Assembly: GCA_023442775.1 (NCBI GenBank)
Contig: JAEZXH010000021.1
Location: 62,001-126,000, forward strand
Origin: Bacillota bacterium
GTDB lineage: Bacteria > Bacillota > Clostridia > Tissierellales > Peptoniphilaceae
Reading direction: 5' to 3'
Length of the DNA: 64,000 nt
Shown here in pieces: positions 15,415-23,897 of this stretch (its first letter is position 1; each line of letters begins with the position of its first letter). The notes beneath the pieces were generated by a model. That model saw only the letters and a list, made by a program, of their open reading frames with translations. It did not search any database and was not told the DNA's origin. The translations under genes and the position numbers were made by a program.

Positions 15415-16111
15415 ACAATTAAGTCAGATGAGCGTCTTTCACGTCACCTTGACGGTGGTGATGCTCCTCTTGTCCCAAGAGCTGTGCCGGCGGGTGAAAC
15501 ACCCCCTGATGAGCCCCTTGATCCTCGCCATTGTGGGGATTATCGTCGTCTTAAAAGTCCTTCACATCGACCTAGCTCTCTACGAGTCCGGGTCCACGAC
15601 GATTACCTTCTTCCTCGGGCCGGTGACCGTGGCCTTGGCGGTGCCCCTCTACCACCAATTGGACAACCTGAAGCGTCACATGATGCCCATCCTCCTCGGG
15701 ATTTTGCTGGGTTCTGCGGTGAGCGTCCTCTCCACCATGGCCCTCGGGGCGGCCTTTGGCCTGTCTCGGGAGCTGGTCATGAGTCTCTCTCCAAAGTCGA
15801 CGACGACGGCGATTGCGGTGGAACTCTCCTCCTCTTTTGGAGGCATCTCCGCCCTCACCGTGGCCTTTGTCATCTTCGCTGGCACCTTGGGAAATGTGGT
15901 GGGAGAGCCCCTCTTCCGCGCCCTGAAGGTGAAGCACCCCACCTCCAAAGGAGTGGCCCTTGGGACCGCATCCCACGCCTTTGGGACGAACAGGGCCTTG
16001 GAGATGGGTCCGACGGAAGGGGCGATGAGTTCTCTCTCCATTGGGGTCGCCGGCCTCATGACGACCTTTCTTCTGCCCCTTCTCGTGAATTTCTATGATC
16101 AATTCTTCTAA
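15407..16111 (+). CDS. lrgB: LrgB family membrane protein
   Basis: 234 aa with about six membrane segments, normal for LrgB. Family regions: PLMSPLILAIVGIIVVL, FLGPVTVALAVPLYHQ, LSPKSTTTAIAVELS and SHAFGTNRALEMGPTEGAMSSL. The ATG frame begins at 15374, but the GTG at 15407 has AAGGAGG at the right distance and overlaps the lrgA stop in the usual way. It acts with LrgA in the membrane. Confidence 0.93.
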   Translation: MIEQLSQMSVFHVTLTVVMLLLSQELCRRVKHPLMSPLILAIVGIIVVLKVLHIDLALYESGSTTITFFLGPVTVALAVPLYHQLDNLKRHMMPILLGILLGSAVSVLSTMALGAAFGLSRELVMSLSPKSTTTAIAVELSSSFGGISALTVAFVIFAGTLGNVVGEPLFRALKVKHPTSKGVALGTASHAFGTNRALEMGPTEGAMSSLSIGVAGLMTTFLLPLLVNFYDQFF

Positions 16112-17429
16112 TCCTTCTCACCAAACTTTTCTTCGCTTTCTCCGCTACGTCATCCCTTCCGTGGTGGCGATGTGGGTCTTTTCTCTCTATACAATGGCCG
16201 ATGGCCTCGTCGTCGCCCGCTTTGTCGGTCCCGTGGCCCTCTCTTCGGTCAACCTTGCCGCGCCCGTCACCAGTGGGCTCTTTGCCGTCGGGGTCATTGT
16301 CGCCGTCGGAGCCTCGACACGGGTTTCCATCGCACTTGGGGAGGGACACATGCAAAGAGCCCAGAGCCTCTTTGCCACTGGGTGGTGGGTTCTTGGTCTC
16401 CTTGGACTTAGTGCGTCTCTTCTCGGGATCCTCTTTCTTCCAAAGCTTTCTGAACTTCTCGGCGCCCGCGGAGAACGACTTGAACTCACCATGGGCTATC
16501 TTCGCATCATCCTCGGATTTTGTCCCTTTATGGCCCTGTCCTACTACCTGGAATACATGGTCAAGGTCGATGGATTTCCCTTCCTTGCCACCCTCGGGGT
16601 CAGTCTCTCGGCTCTTATGAATATTCTTCTCGACCTCCTCTTTGTCGGGGTCTTTCATTGGGGCGTCGAGGGGGCTGCCTGGGCGACGGGTCTTGCTCAA
16701 GTGGCAAGTTTTCTTCTCTTTCTCTCCCACATCCTAGGAAAAAAAGGCATCCTGCGCCTTTCTTTTTCCTTGGAATGGCCCTTACTTCTCCATTTCTTGC
16801 CTTTGGGGGTGGCGGATTTTCTCTCAGAAATTAGCGTGGGCGTCATCATTTTTCTCATGAACCACGCCCTACCTCCCGCCCTCGGAGAAGAATCTCTCGT
16901 CGCCTACACCCTTGTCTCCTATGTAAGCACCCTCGTGAGTATGACCTTTATGGGACTTTCTCAGGGATTGCAGCCTCTCGTCAGCCACGCCCTTGGAGCA
17001 AAGGATTCTCAAACCCTGCGCCGTCTCTTGCCCCTGGGTTTCTTCTCTACCTTACTCCTTGGCCTTGGTCTGACCATTCTCTGCGCTCATCCTCATCTCT
17101 TTATCAACCTCTTTCTCGACGAGGGGGAACTTGCCCTTCGTCAACTCGCCGCAGAGGGCCTTCGGCTCTACCGCTTTGCCTATCCTCTCCTGGGGCTGAA
17201 TCTCCTTCTTACCGGTCTCTTTACCGCCCTCGCCCTTCCCCGTCCCGCCATATTTCTCTCGGCTCTTCGCACGGGACCCGTCCTGGGCATCATGCTCCTC
17301 TTTTTGACCCAAAAACGCGTCTGGCTTGCCAATGCTGCCTCGGAAGGGATCATCTTCCTCGTGGGGATCGTCCTCGTCGTCCTCTGTCTTTCTCTACGAA
17401 AGGACTTGCGTCGCCTTCTGTGCATATAA
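16095..17429 (+). CDS. MATE family efflux transporter
   Basis: 444 aa with about 12 membrane segments, normal for MATE. The N-terminal half has LYTMADGLVVARFVGPVALSSVNLAAP (first MATE domain) and the C-terminal half the repeat FMGLSQGLQPLVSHALGAKD. MATE proteins export cationic drugs or metabolites with Na+ or H+. It overlaps the end of lrgB by 17 bases, so it is in the same transcript. Substrate unknown. A remnant of another MATE gene lies just downstream. Confidence 0.92.
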   Translation: MINSSNPSHQTFLRFLRYVIPSVVAMWVFSLYTMADGLVVARFVGPVALSSVNLAAPVTSGLFAVGVIVAVGASTRVSIALGEGHMQRAQSLFATGWWVLGLLGLSASLLGILFLPKLSELLGARGERLELTMGYLRIILGFCPFMALSYYLEYMVKVDGFPFLATLGVSLSALMNILLDLLFVGVFHWGVEGAAWATGLAQVASFLLFLSHILGKKGILRLSFSLEWPLLLHFLPLGVADFLSEISVGVIIFLMNHALPPALGEESLVAYTLVSYVSTLVSMTFMGLSQGLQPLVSHALGAKDSQTLRRLLPLGFFSTLLLGLGLTILCAHPHLFINLFLDEGELALRQLAAEGLRLYRFAYPLLGLNLLLTGLFTALALPRPAIFLSALRTGPVLGIMLLFLTQKRVWLANAASEGIIFLVGIVLVVLCLSLRKDLRRLLCI

Positions 17430-17463
17430 AAAGCACCCCTTTCTCCTGAGGGGGTGCTTTTTA
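17429..17463 (+). terminator. Terminator after lrgA-lrgB-MATE
   Basis: Arms AAAGCACCCC and GGGGTGCTTTT with a 10-base loop, followed by TTTTTA. Confidence 0.9.
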
Positions 17464-17526
17464 TTGCTCATTTACCTTAAGGTCAAAGAGGTGTGGGGCG
17501 AAGAACTCCAACGATAGGACTTCTTC

Positions 17527-17654
17527 TTGACAAACCCCACCGCGGCCCCTAGAAGATCTCTTCGCTGGAGGGGAATTCATTCAGAAGAAATGAATTGCTA
17601 GATCATGGCGCAGACTGAGATGTCTATCCCTTGATCCAGCTCTTTTTTAGGAGG
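17527..17654 (+). promoter_or_regulatory. Promoter and attenuator-like leader of the MATE remnant
   Basis: TTGACA (17527-17532), 17 bases, then TAGAAG (17550-17555). The leader contains stem 1, AATTCATT (17574-17581) with AATGAATT (17589-17596), and stem 2, GCT-A-GATCA (17597-17605) with TGATC-C-AGC (17632-17640), enclosing a small AGAC/GTCT hairpin. TCTTTTTT follows at once and then AGGAGG, so stem 2 is a terminator placed just before the ribosome site, as in a riboswitch or attenuator. I do not recognise a known riboswitch consensus. The interval 17430-17774 holds this leader and the MATE remnant. Confidence 0.5.
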
Positions 17655-17662
17655 AACAAGCC

Positions 17663-17764
17663 ATGGATGTTCTACGCCAAAACGTCAGAACCCTTTATCT
17701 AAGAACCCTCACTGCCGCCTTTGGAAGCACTCTGATCACATCGATCTACTCCATTGTCGACAAG
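17663..17764 (+). pseudogene. N-terminal remnant of a second MATE transporter
   Basis: About 34 codons survive, starting at an ATG with AGGAGGAACAAGCC. The peptide contains LYLRTLTAAFGSTLITSIYSIVD, split here as LYLRTLTAAFGS and TLITSIYSIVD, which resembles the first membrane segment of MATE proteins ending in the conserved Asp. The similarity stops at about 17764; the frame then runs into the 3' end of the converging gene and ends at 17872. I read this as a gene truncated by deletion, with its promoter, leader and ribosome site intact. Confidence 0.55.
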
Positions 17765-17774
17765 ATCCTTCTTT

Positions 17775-18695
17775 CTATCTCATCTCAATACGAGAGAGAA
17801 ATTCTTGGGTCAAACGGTGATAAATGGTGCTCTCCATTGTCTCACGACGATTATCCCAACTCCGTTCGGTGAGGGTTTTTCTCAGAGCCATGGCTTTCTT
17901 TTCATCTCCATCCCAGGTCATGAGTTCCTCTAAGAGGTCCGCTTCATCTTTGGAAAGGCGAAGGAGCATATCTGCCGTGTTCTCCGAGAGCCCTACGTGC
18001 AATGTGGCCACAAGCATTTCCCCAAAGAGGTTTCTCTCCTTGGTGCGTAGGCTTTTATAGCGTCCTGTTTTAAACATGGTGTCGAGGAGACTTCTTAGGT
18101 GTAAGGCGGCGCTTTCTTCCTCGAGAAGAAAGAGATGCTTCGCGCCGCGCCACTGATTTTGAACCTCCATACTCGGTTGGCGGAGAAGAGTCCACGTCTC
18201 ACGATGATTTTTTAAGATGCAATGGACGGTCTCATCGGAGAGCAGAGTCAAAAAGACGCTAAGACTCTTCACGTCAACGTGCTGCCAATGATCTTTCAAG
18301 AGGTGAAGCAGGGCGTCAATCTCGGGATTGGTTTCGAGATAGGCGATGAGCGTTTCGTAGAGTGCATCGCTCTTGCGCTCTTCAAGGGCTTCAACGAATG
18401 CGTCTTCTGCAGAGAGGGGTTCCTCTTCCAGTGCTTCGCGTAGGAGACGTGTGTCGAGAGGGTTGGTCTGTGCCTCGGTCTCTGAGAGGGTCGTCTTTTT
18501 CCGAAAGAGTCGTTGGAAGAGGCCCCCTGATGTGGGTTCTTCTCTATAGGTCTCCAGTTCTTCTCGAAGGCGCATATTTTCCTCTTGGAGGGCAACGACC
18601 TCTTCTTCCAACTCGGCGATCCGTTCGCTGCATCGCTGAAATTCCATAGAAATTCCCGTCAAGTACCCTTCCACAGCTGTACGATGTTCTTGCAT
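17775..18695 (-). CDS. Hypothetical protein with N-terminal coiled coil
   Basis: 306 aa, not recognised. Residues about 20-55 are heptad-like (CSERIAELEEEVVALQEENM), predicting a coiled coil. A short basic patch (FRKKTT) follows, then an all-helical, Leu/Glu-rich C-terminal part of about 220 residues without motifs I know. No signal peptide or membrane segment. It is monocistronic, transcribed away from the ClC gene, with TATAAT about 25 bases before the ATG. GC is somewhat lower than in neighbouring housekeeping genes. Its 3' end abuts the truncated MATE gene, so it may mark the edge of a rearrangement. Confidence 0.75.
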   Translation of the reverse strand: MQEHRTAVEGYLTGISMEFQRCSERIAELEEEVVALQEENMRLREELETYREEPTSGGLFQRLFRKKTTLSETEAQTNPLDTRLLREALEEEPLSAEDAFVEALEERKSDALYETLIAYLETNPEIDALLHLLKDHWQHVDVKSLSVFLTLLSDETVHCILKNHRETWTLLRQPSMEVQNQWRGAKHLFLLEEESAALHLRSLLDTMFKTGRYKSLRTKERNLFGEMLVATLHVGLSENTADMLLRLSKDEADLLEELMTWDGDEKKAMALRKTLTERSWDNRRETMESTIYHRLTQEFLSRIEMR

Positions 18696-18853
18696 AGCTT
18701 CCCCCTTTCTCTTCTTTAATTATAGCGAAGCTCGTCCCTTCTCGATAGACGCAAGACAATCTTTCGTCGAGGTGCGATTTTTTCCTCGAAAACATATGGG
18801 AGTGCATGGTTTTGTGATACTCTAAAGGGGATGAATTTTTGTGAAGGATGTGA

Positions 18854-20443
18854 ATGCTTGTGGAAAAAACACACGTCGTCGCACGTCGTCTCCATCCCTC
18901 TTTGCGCCTTCGTCTCGTTGTAGACGGCGTGCTGATTGGATTGGTCTGTGGCTCTGCCTCAGTGGGCTATCGTGCTCTTGTGGGACTCATGGAGAATTGG
19001 CGCGGTGTCCTCTACGCCCAGAGGGGACTTCTCATCGTGGCCGTTCTCGGTCTTTTGTTCCTTCTTGGTTCTGGGATGGGATGGCTCTTAAAGCGCGCTC
19101 CCTATTCTGGGGGAAGTGGCATCCCGCAGATCCGGGCAGAACTCATGGGGCGCATCCATATGGATGTGGTGTGGACCTTTATTTCAAAGCTTTTTGGGGG
19201 CGCCTTTGCCGCTCTTGGTGGTCTCTCTCTCGGCCGTGAAGGCCCTTCCATCCAAATTGGAGGCCTCGTTGCTAAGGGGCTTGGACACCTCCTCAAGAAA
19301 GATGAGGTCGAGACGAATTACATGATCACCGCAGGAGCGAGTGCGGGTCTCTCTGCAGCTTTTAATGCTCCCATTGCAGGGGCCCTTTTCGCCCTCGAAG
19401 AGATGCATAAATCCTTCTCTCCCTTCCTGATGCTTCCCGTACTTCTCTCCTCTATTGTCGCCAATGCCCTCGCATTTTTTACCCTCGGGGTCGAGCCCGC
19501 CTTCTCCTTCCGCTTCCAGCAGGTGCTTCCCATGAGTATGGCGCCGGTGATCGTTGCGGTGGGAATCCTCTGTGGCCTCATGGGCGCCCTCTACAACAAG
19601 GGCATCATGACCGCCCTCTGCGGGTTTGACCGCATCAAGCTCCCGAAGCCCGTGGTCCTTGGCCTCCTCATGGTCCTCTCCTACCCCATCGGCCGCTGGA
19701 TGCCCGAAGTCCTCGGCGGTGGACACCACATGGTGGAAGAGATGACCAAGGGGGGCGTGGGATTTTTCCCACTCTTTAGCCTCGTCGCCGTGAACCTCGT
19801 CTTTACCTGGATCTGCTTTGGAAGTGGTGCCCAGGGGGGAATCTTCCTGCCCACTCTCGTCCTCGGTGCGGGTACGGGACAGCTCGTCTATCTTCTCCTT
19901 AGTCCCTACCTCCCCCTCGATGGCTACGGGGTCAACTTCATCATCCTCGGGATGGTGGGGGTCCTCACCGCCGTGGTGCGGGCGCCGATCCTCTCCATTC
20001 TCCTCATTATGGAGATGACCGCTTCCTTTACCCACCTCATCTCCATCTCCACGGTGGCCTATGTGTCCTTTCTCGTCGCCGAGCTCATTCACTCCGAGCC
20101 CGTCTACGAATCCCTCTACGAACGCCTCGTGGCGAGGTTGCGCCCAGAACCTGTGGTAAAGCAGCACTTCCTCGTGACGAGTTATCGCCTCAGTAGCCTC
20201 TGTCCCCACCTGGGTACGCCCCTTCATCGCCTCCACTTCCCCTGTCACCTGGTGATTCTCACCATCCACCGAGAGGGGGAGGAATTCTTCCCCTCGGCAA
20301 AGACGCGCCTCTGCCCGGGAGATGAGCTTCTCGTCTACCACGCCAAGGAGGACACGGAGGCCATCGACGAATACTTCCGCACCGAAGGGGACGTCATCGC
20401 CTCGGGCAGTCGAGACGTCCTCGATGAGGAGGTCCTCACATGA
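18854..20443 (+). CDS. ClC-type chloride/proton antiporter with C-terminal TrkA_C-like domain
   Basis: 529 aa. Residues 1-420 form the ClC channel fold with the three selectivity motifs GSGIPQ, GREGPSIQIGG (gating Glu) and GGIFLP. The internal proton Glu equivalent is kept (FALEEMHK), which favours a Cl-/H+ antiporter rather than a channel; the fluoride-exporter motif GMGIP is absent. Residues 440-520 (HFLVTSYRLSSLCPHLGTPL through CPGDELLVYHAKEDTE) look like an RCK_C/TrkA_C regulatory domain. The ATG follows GAAGGATGTGA. The next gene starts within its stop (ATGA). Confidence 0.92.
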   Translation: MLVEKTHVVARRLHPSLRLRLVVDGVLIGLVCGSASVGYRALVGLMENWRGVLYAQRGLLIVAVLGLLFLLGSGMGWLLKRAPYSGGSGIPQIRAELMGRIHMDVVWTFISKLFGGAFAALGGLSLGREGPSIQIGGLVAKGLGHLLKKDEVETNYMITAGASAGLSAAFNAPIAGALFALEEMHKSFSPFLMLPVLLSSIVANALAFFTLGVEPAFSFRFQQVLPMSMAPVIVAVGILCGLMGALYNKGIMTALCGFDRIKLPKPVVLGLLMVLSYPIGRWMPEVLGGGHHMVEEMTKGGVGFFPLFSLVAVNLVFTWICFGSGAQGGIFLPTLVLGAGTGQLVYLLLSPYLPLDGYGVNFIILGMVGVLTAVVRAPILSILLIMEMTASFTHLISISTVAYVSFLVAELIHSEPVYESLYERLVARLRPEPVVKQHFLVTSYRLSSLCPHLGTPLHRLHFPCHLVILTIHREGEEFFPSAKTRLCPGDELLVYHAKEDTEAIDEYFRTEGDVIASGSRDVLDEEVLT

Positions 20444-21033
20444 GGGCCAAGGAGGGGAGCCTTCTCGGGTTTCTCTTTCTCCTCGTCGTGGTCTGTGGGG
20501 CCATCGTCCTCTACGAGCTGCCCCTGTCGGACTTTCTCATTCGCCTCTCCCTCGCCTTGGTGCCCCTCGTCTTCTCCCTTCTTATGGAGGAGATTGGGTC
20601 AAAGGCCTTCTCCGCCACCTCGGGAATCCTCGCCTTTTTGAGCCTTCCCCTCGCCTTTGGGCCGAGTCTCTATCTCCTGGGAAGTCATGGCCGCCTCGTG
20701 GTCATCGACGATGTCCCCATCCGAGAGGAGATGACGAGTTTCGTCCTCTTGACGGGAAGCGTCATCGCCTTGGGCCTTGGGCTTTACTGCCTGCGCCTCA
20801 TGGGAAAACATCTCCACTTTGGCGTCCCGGCGCGCCTCTTTTTGAGCCTCTTCGCCGGCGCCTACACGGGACTCTTTGGAATCGGACTCTTCCACGCCAT
20901 CGACGCAGGTCCCATGCGGGCCCTCTACCAACTGGGCCACCTCCTCGGCGACGATTTTCCCCACTTCGTCCTCTACGCCGTCACTGCGAGCCTCGTCTTT
21001 TTCCTGGGGCTCATCTTGGAACAACGACCTTAG
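20440..21033 (+). CDS. Hypothetical integral membrane protein
   Basis: 197 aa, not recognised. About six hydrophobic segments (for example LGFLFLLVVVCGAIVLYEL, LLTGSVIALGLGLYCLRL and FVLYAVTASLVFFLGLIL) with short loops. No motifs. It starts at ATGA overlapping the ClC stop, so it is translated from the same message and could be a partner of the antiporter, but that is inference. Confidence 0.75.
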   Translation: MRAKEGSLLGFLFLLVVVCGAIVLYELPLSDFLIRLSLALVPLVFSLLMEEIGSKAFSATSGILAFLSLPLAFGPSLYLLGSHGRLVVIDDVPIREEMTSFVLLTGSVIALGLGLYCLRLMGKHLHFGVPARLFLSLFAGAYTGLFGIGLFHAIDAGPMRALYQLGHLLGDDFPHFVLYAVTASLVFFLGLILEQRP

Positions 21034-21049
21034 ACTAGAAAGGAATCCT

Positions 21050-21568
21050 ATGCGCGCCTACATCGCCTCTCACTTCTTTAACGACGCCATGTTTCACTGG
21101 ACCGAGGCCCTCGCCTCCTATCTGGAAGAACACACGGATTTGACCCTCTACGTCCCCCAGAGAAATGACGATATCAACGACAAGGCCACCAACGACGCCA
21201 CCATCACCGCCGTGGGCATCGCCGAAGCAGACACCATGGAACTGAAAAAAGCGGACCTTCTCATCGCCTGCATCGACGGACTCACCATCGACGACGGCGT
21301 CGCCGGAGAGATCATGGGCTTTGGCATCATGGCGGAGCTGGAGGAGGAGTACGCCATTGAAGGCCGTCGCCCCCGCCGCATCCTCGGCATCTACACCGAC
21401 ATGCGCGCCGAGGGCACCGGGGACAACCGCCTCTACCGCAACCAGATGATCGTCGGAAAGATCCAGCAACACGGCAAGGTCCTCGTCGCCTACCCCGGGA
21501 AGGACGTCTTCCCGAAGGTCGTTGCCGCCGTGGAAGAACTCATCGCGGAGATGAAGGATGCTCATTAA
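21050..21568 (+). CDS. Nucleoside 2-deoxyribosyltransferase
   Basis: 172 aa, normal for the family. N-terminal AYIASHFFNDAMFHWTEAL and the central ADLLIACIDGLTIDDGVAGEIMGFG, carrying the catalytic Glu and substrate Asp of the DRTase fold, then NRLYRNQMIVGKI. It moves deoxyribose between bases in nucleotide salvage. The ATG at 21050 follows AGAAAGGA. Its 3' end overlaps pyrC by 11 bases, linking salvage with de novo pyrimidine synthesis. Confidence 0.9.
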   Translation: MRAYIASHFFNDAMFHWTEALASYLEEHTDLTLYVPQRNDDINDKATNDATITAVGIAEADTMELKKADLLIACIDGLTIDDGVAGEIMGFGIMAELEEEYAIEGRRPRRILGIYTDMRAEGTGDNRLYRNQMIVGKIQQHGKVLVAYPGKDVFPKVVAAVEELIAEMKDAH

Positions 21569-22829
21569 GGGCGCCCGCCTCCTCGACCCGAGTAGGCACC
21601 TGGACGCGGTGATGGATCTACGGGTGAAGGAGGGACGGATTTTCGAAACCGGTGATCTCTTACCACTTCCCGGGGAAGAGGTCCTCGACGCAAAAGGGGC
21701 CTGCCTCGCCCCTGGGCTCATCGACGTCCACGTCCACTTCAGGGACCCGGGATTTCTCGAGAAGGAAGACCTCTTTTCCGGAAGTGCTGCCGCCCTTCGC
21801 GGAGGCTACACCCGAGTCGTCTGCATGGGAAACACGAACCCTCCCCCAGATTGCCCCGAGAGAGTCGAAGCCTTTCTCCAGCGCGCCAAAGAGGCGCCAA
21901 TTCACATCCACACCGTCGGGACCTTGACCAAGAACATCCAAGGAGAAGAACTCACGGATCTCGAGGGCCTCGTCGCCGCGGGAGCCGTAGGGTTTTCCGA
22001 TGACGGCTGGCCCCTTCTCTCCCGGGATCTCCTCCTCGAGGCCATGAACCGGGCGAAAGCCCTGGGGGTCCCCATCTCTCTCCACGAAGAGGACCCGACT
22101 CTCATCACCCTTCCCGGGATTGACGACTGTCCCTATGCACGGGAGCACCTCGCCGGATGCGCCCCACGTCTTGCAGAAGAGCTCATGGTGGCCCGGGACC
22201 TCTTCCTCGCGAAAGAGACCGGGGCCCGCATCGCCATCCAGCACATCTCCACCCAAGGGGCCATGGAACTGGTGGCCCTTGGAAAGCGCCTCGGCATCGA
22301 CGTGGAGGCGGAGGCGACGCCCCACCACTTCTGTCTCAATCACCAAGACTTCGACGAGAAGCCCCACATCCCCAAGACCTTCCTCAAGATGAACCCGCCC
22401 CTGCGGAGCCCACGGGACATGGTGGCCCTTCGCGAACACCTGGCCCAGGGCAGTGTGGGAATCATCGCCACGGACCACGCCCCACACACCGAAAGGGAAA
22501 AGGAGCGGGAATTCATGAAGGCCCCAAGTGGCATCACCGGCCTCGAAACCGCCTTAAGTCTCGCCATCGAGGTGCTCCACCGTCGCCACGGCATGGACCT
22601 GTTGCCTCTCATGGACCGGATGAGTCGCCGCCCCGCAGAGTTTTGGAACCTCCCCGGGGGGAGCCTCAAGGTCGGTGAAATCGCCGATCTTCTCCTCTTT
22701 GACCCCGACGCCGAGGTGGTCTATGACGACTTCGCCTCGAAGGGGAAAAACTCTCCATTTCGCGGCATGCCCCTCCATGGAAAAGTCCTTCTGACCATGG
22801 TGGAAGGGAAGATCCTCTATCGCGCCTAA
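21558..22829 (+). CDS. pyrC: Dihydroorotase
   Basis: 423 aa, type I dihydroorotase of the amidohydrolase superfamily. Metal ligands: DVHVHFRDPG (about residues 56-65), the region GAVGFSDDGW, IQHIST and ATDHAPHT. It closes carbamoyl-aspartate to dihydroorotate, the third step of pyrimidine synthesis. No other pyr genes are nearby. It overlaps the deoxyribosyltransferase gene and is followed by a strong terminator. Confidence 0.95.
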   Translation: MLIKGARLLDPSRHLDAVMDLRVKEGRIFETGDLLPLPGEEVLDAKGACLAPGLIDVHVHFRDPGFLEKEDLFSGSAAALRGGYTRVVCMGNTNPPPDCPERVEAFLQRAKEAPIHIHTVGTLTKNIQGEELTDLEGLVAAGAVGFSDDGWPLLSRDLLLEAMNRAKALGVPISLHEEDPTLITLPGIDDCPYAREHLAGCAPRLAEELMVARDLFLAKETGARIAIQHISTQGAMELVALGKRLGIDVEAEATPHHFCLNHQDFDEKPHIPKTFLKMNPPLRSPRDMVALREHLAQGSVGIIATDHAPHTEREKEREFMKAPSGITGLETALSLAIEVLHRRHGMDLLPLMDRMSRRPAEFWNLPGGSLKVGEIADLLLFDPDAEVVYDDFASKGKNSPFRGMPLHGKVLLTMVEGKILYRA

Positions 22830-22830
22830 G

Positions 22831-22854
22831 CCCCATCTTCTGATGGGGTTTTTC
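22831..22854 (+). terminator. Terminator after pyrC
   Basis: CCCCATC-TTCT-GATGGGG followed by five T's, two bases after the stop. Confidence 0.92.
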
Positions 22855-22868
22855 CATGTCTCTTTGAA

Positions 22869-22900
22869 TTGAAACTCATAGTTATTTCTAGTACACTAGA
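22869..22900 (+). promoter_or_regulatory. Promoter of the iron/corrinoid ABC operon with palindrome
   Basis: TTGAAA (22869-22874), 17 bases, TACACT (22892-22897). The -10 lies in the palindrome TCTAGT-AC-ACTAGA (22887-22900), a likely operator. It does not match the 19-base Fur consensus. Confidence 0.65.
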
Positions 22901-22931
22901 GGGACAGGTCATAGACATAGAAAGGATGGGT

Positions 22932-23897
22932 ATGATGAAACGACTACTCCCGTATCTCCTTGCCCTTGTGCTCCTCATCGGGTGCCAAGGACAGGGACAA
23001 AACGCCGCCTCGAAGGACAAGTTTGCCTTGGAGAGCCTCAACCAAGATGGTGCCCCTTACACCCAGGAGTTTCCCAAGGCTCCTGAGAAGGTGGTGGCCG
23101 TCTACCAGTCGAGTATTGAGAACCTCCTCGCCCTCGGCCTTGGAGACAAGATTGTCCTCGCTGCCGCCTTGGACACCCCGGTGAAGGACGAGTACAAGGA
23201 AGAGTTTGAAAAGATTGGAAAGTACCAAGACCAAGCCCCCTCGAAGGAGGAGGTCATGGCCCTCGAACCCGATGCCATCGTCTCCTGGAGCTCCTATTTC
23301 ACAGACAAGACCTTGGGACCCGTGGACTTTTGGAACGAGCGGGGAGTTGGGACCTACATCTGCCTAAACTCTGGTGCCGCCAAGGAAGAGACCTTGCAAA
23401 ATGAGTATGACGACATCTTAAACCTCGGGAAGATGTTCCACGTCGAAGACAAGGCCGAAGCCATCGTCAAGGAGATGACCGATACCTTGACCTCCATTGA
23501 ACAGCAAGTCAAGGATCGCCCGAAGGTGAAGACCCTCATCTTGGAAGCCAATGGAGACGGCACCTTCCGGGTCTACGGCCCCGACACCATCGGCGGAGAA
23601 ATCGCCACCACCGCTGGCGCCGACCTCATGGATGTCCAGGGAAAAATCGGCACCGAGGACATCATTCGCCTCGACCCCGACGTTATCTTCACCGTCTACT
23701 ACGGCACGGGCATCGCCAAGGACGAAGCCTTCCAACGCTTCCTCGACGACGAGAGCCTATCGAATCTCATCTCTCGGGACGACAAGCGGATTTACGCCGT
23801 GAACCTCTCGGAAGTCTACGCCAGTGGCGTGCGCACCATTGACGGCATCCGCACCATCGCCAAGGGCATCTATCCCGACATCACCCTCGCCCCATGA
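22932..23897 (+). CDS. Iron/corrinoid-type ABC transporter substrate-binding lipoprotein
   Basis: 321 aa. Signal MMKRLLPYLLALVLLIGC with lipobox LLIGC, then a BtuF/FhuD-like (Peripla_BP_2) fold: PEKVVAVYQSSIENLLALGLGDKIVLAA, LEPDAIVSWSSYF, the long interlobe helix around ILNLGKMFHVEDKAEAIVKEM, and a C-terminal lobe IRTIAKGIYPDI. These proteins deliver Fe3+-siderophores, haem or cobalamin. The ligand cannot be read from the sequence. An ATG three codons further in is an alternative. It heads a three-gene operon. Confidence 0.9.
   Translation: MMKRLLPYLLALVLLIGCQGQGQNAASKDKFALESLNQDGAPYTQEFPKAPEKVVAVYQSSIENLLALGLGDKIVLAAALDTPVKDEYKEEFEKIGKYQDQAPSKEEVMALEPDAIVSWSSYFTDKTLGPVDFWNERGVGTYICLNSGAAKEETLQNEYDDILNLGKMFHVEDKAEAIVKEMTDTLTSIEQQVKDRPKVKTLILEANGDGTFRVYGPDTIGGEIATTAGADLMDVQGKIGTEDIIRLDPDVIFTVYYGTGIAKDEAFQRFLDDESLSNLISRDDKRIYAVNLSEVYASGVRTIDGIRTIAKGIYPDITLAP

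Noticed and set aside
19184..20341. 385-codon minus-strand frame opposite the ClC gene
   Set aside because: Antisense shadow; the plus-strand gene has all ClC motifs.
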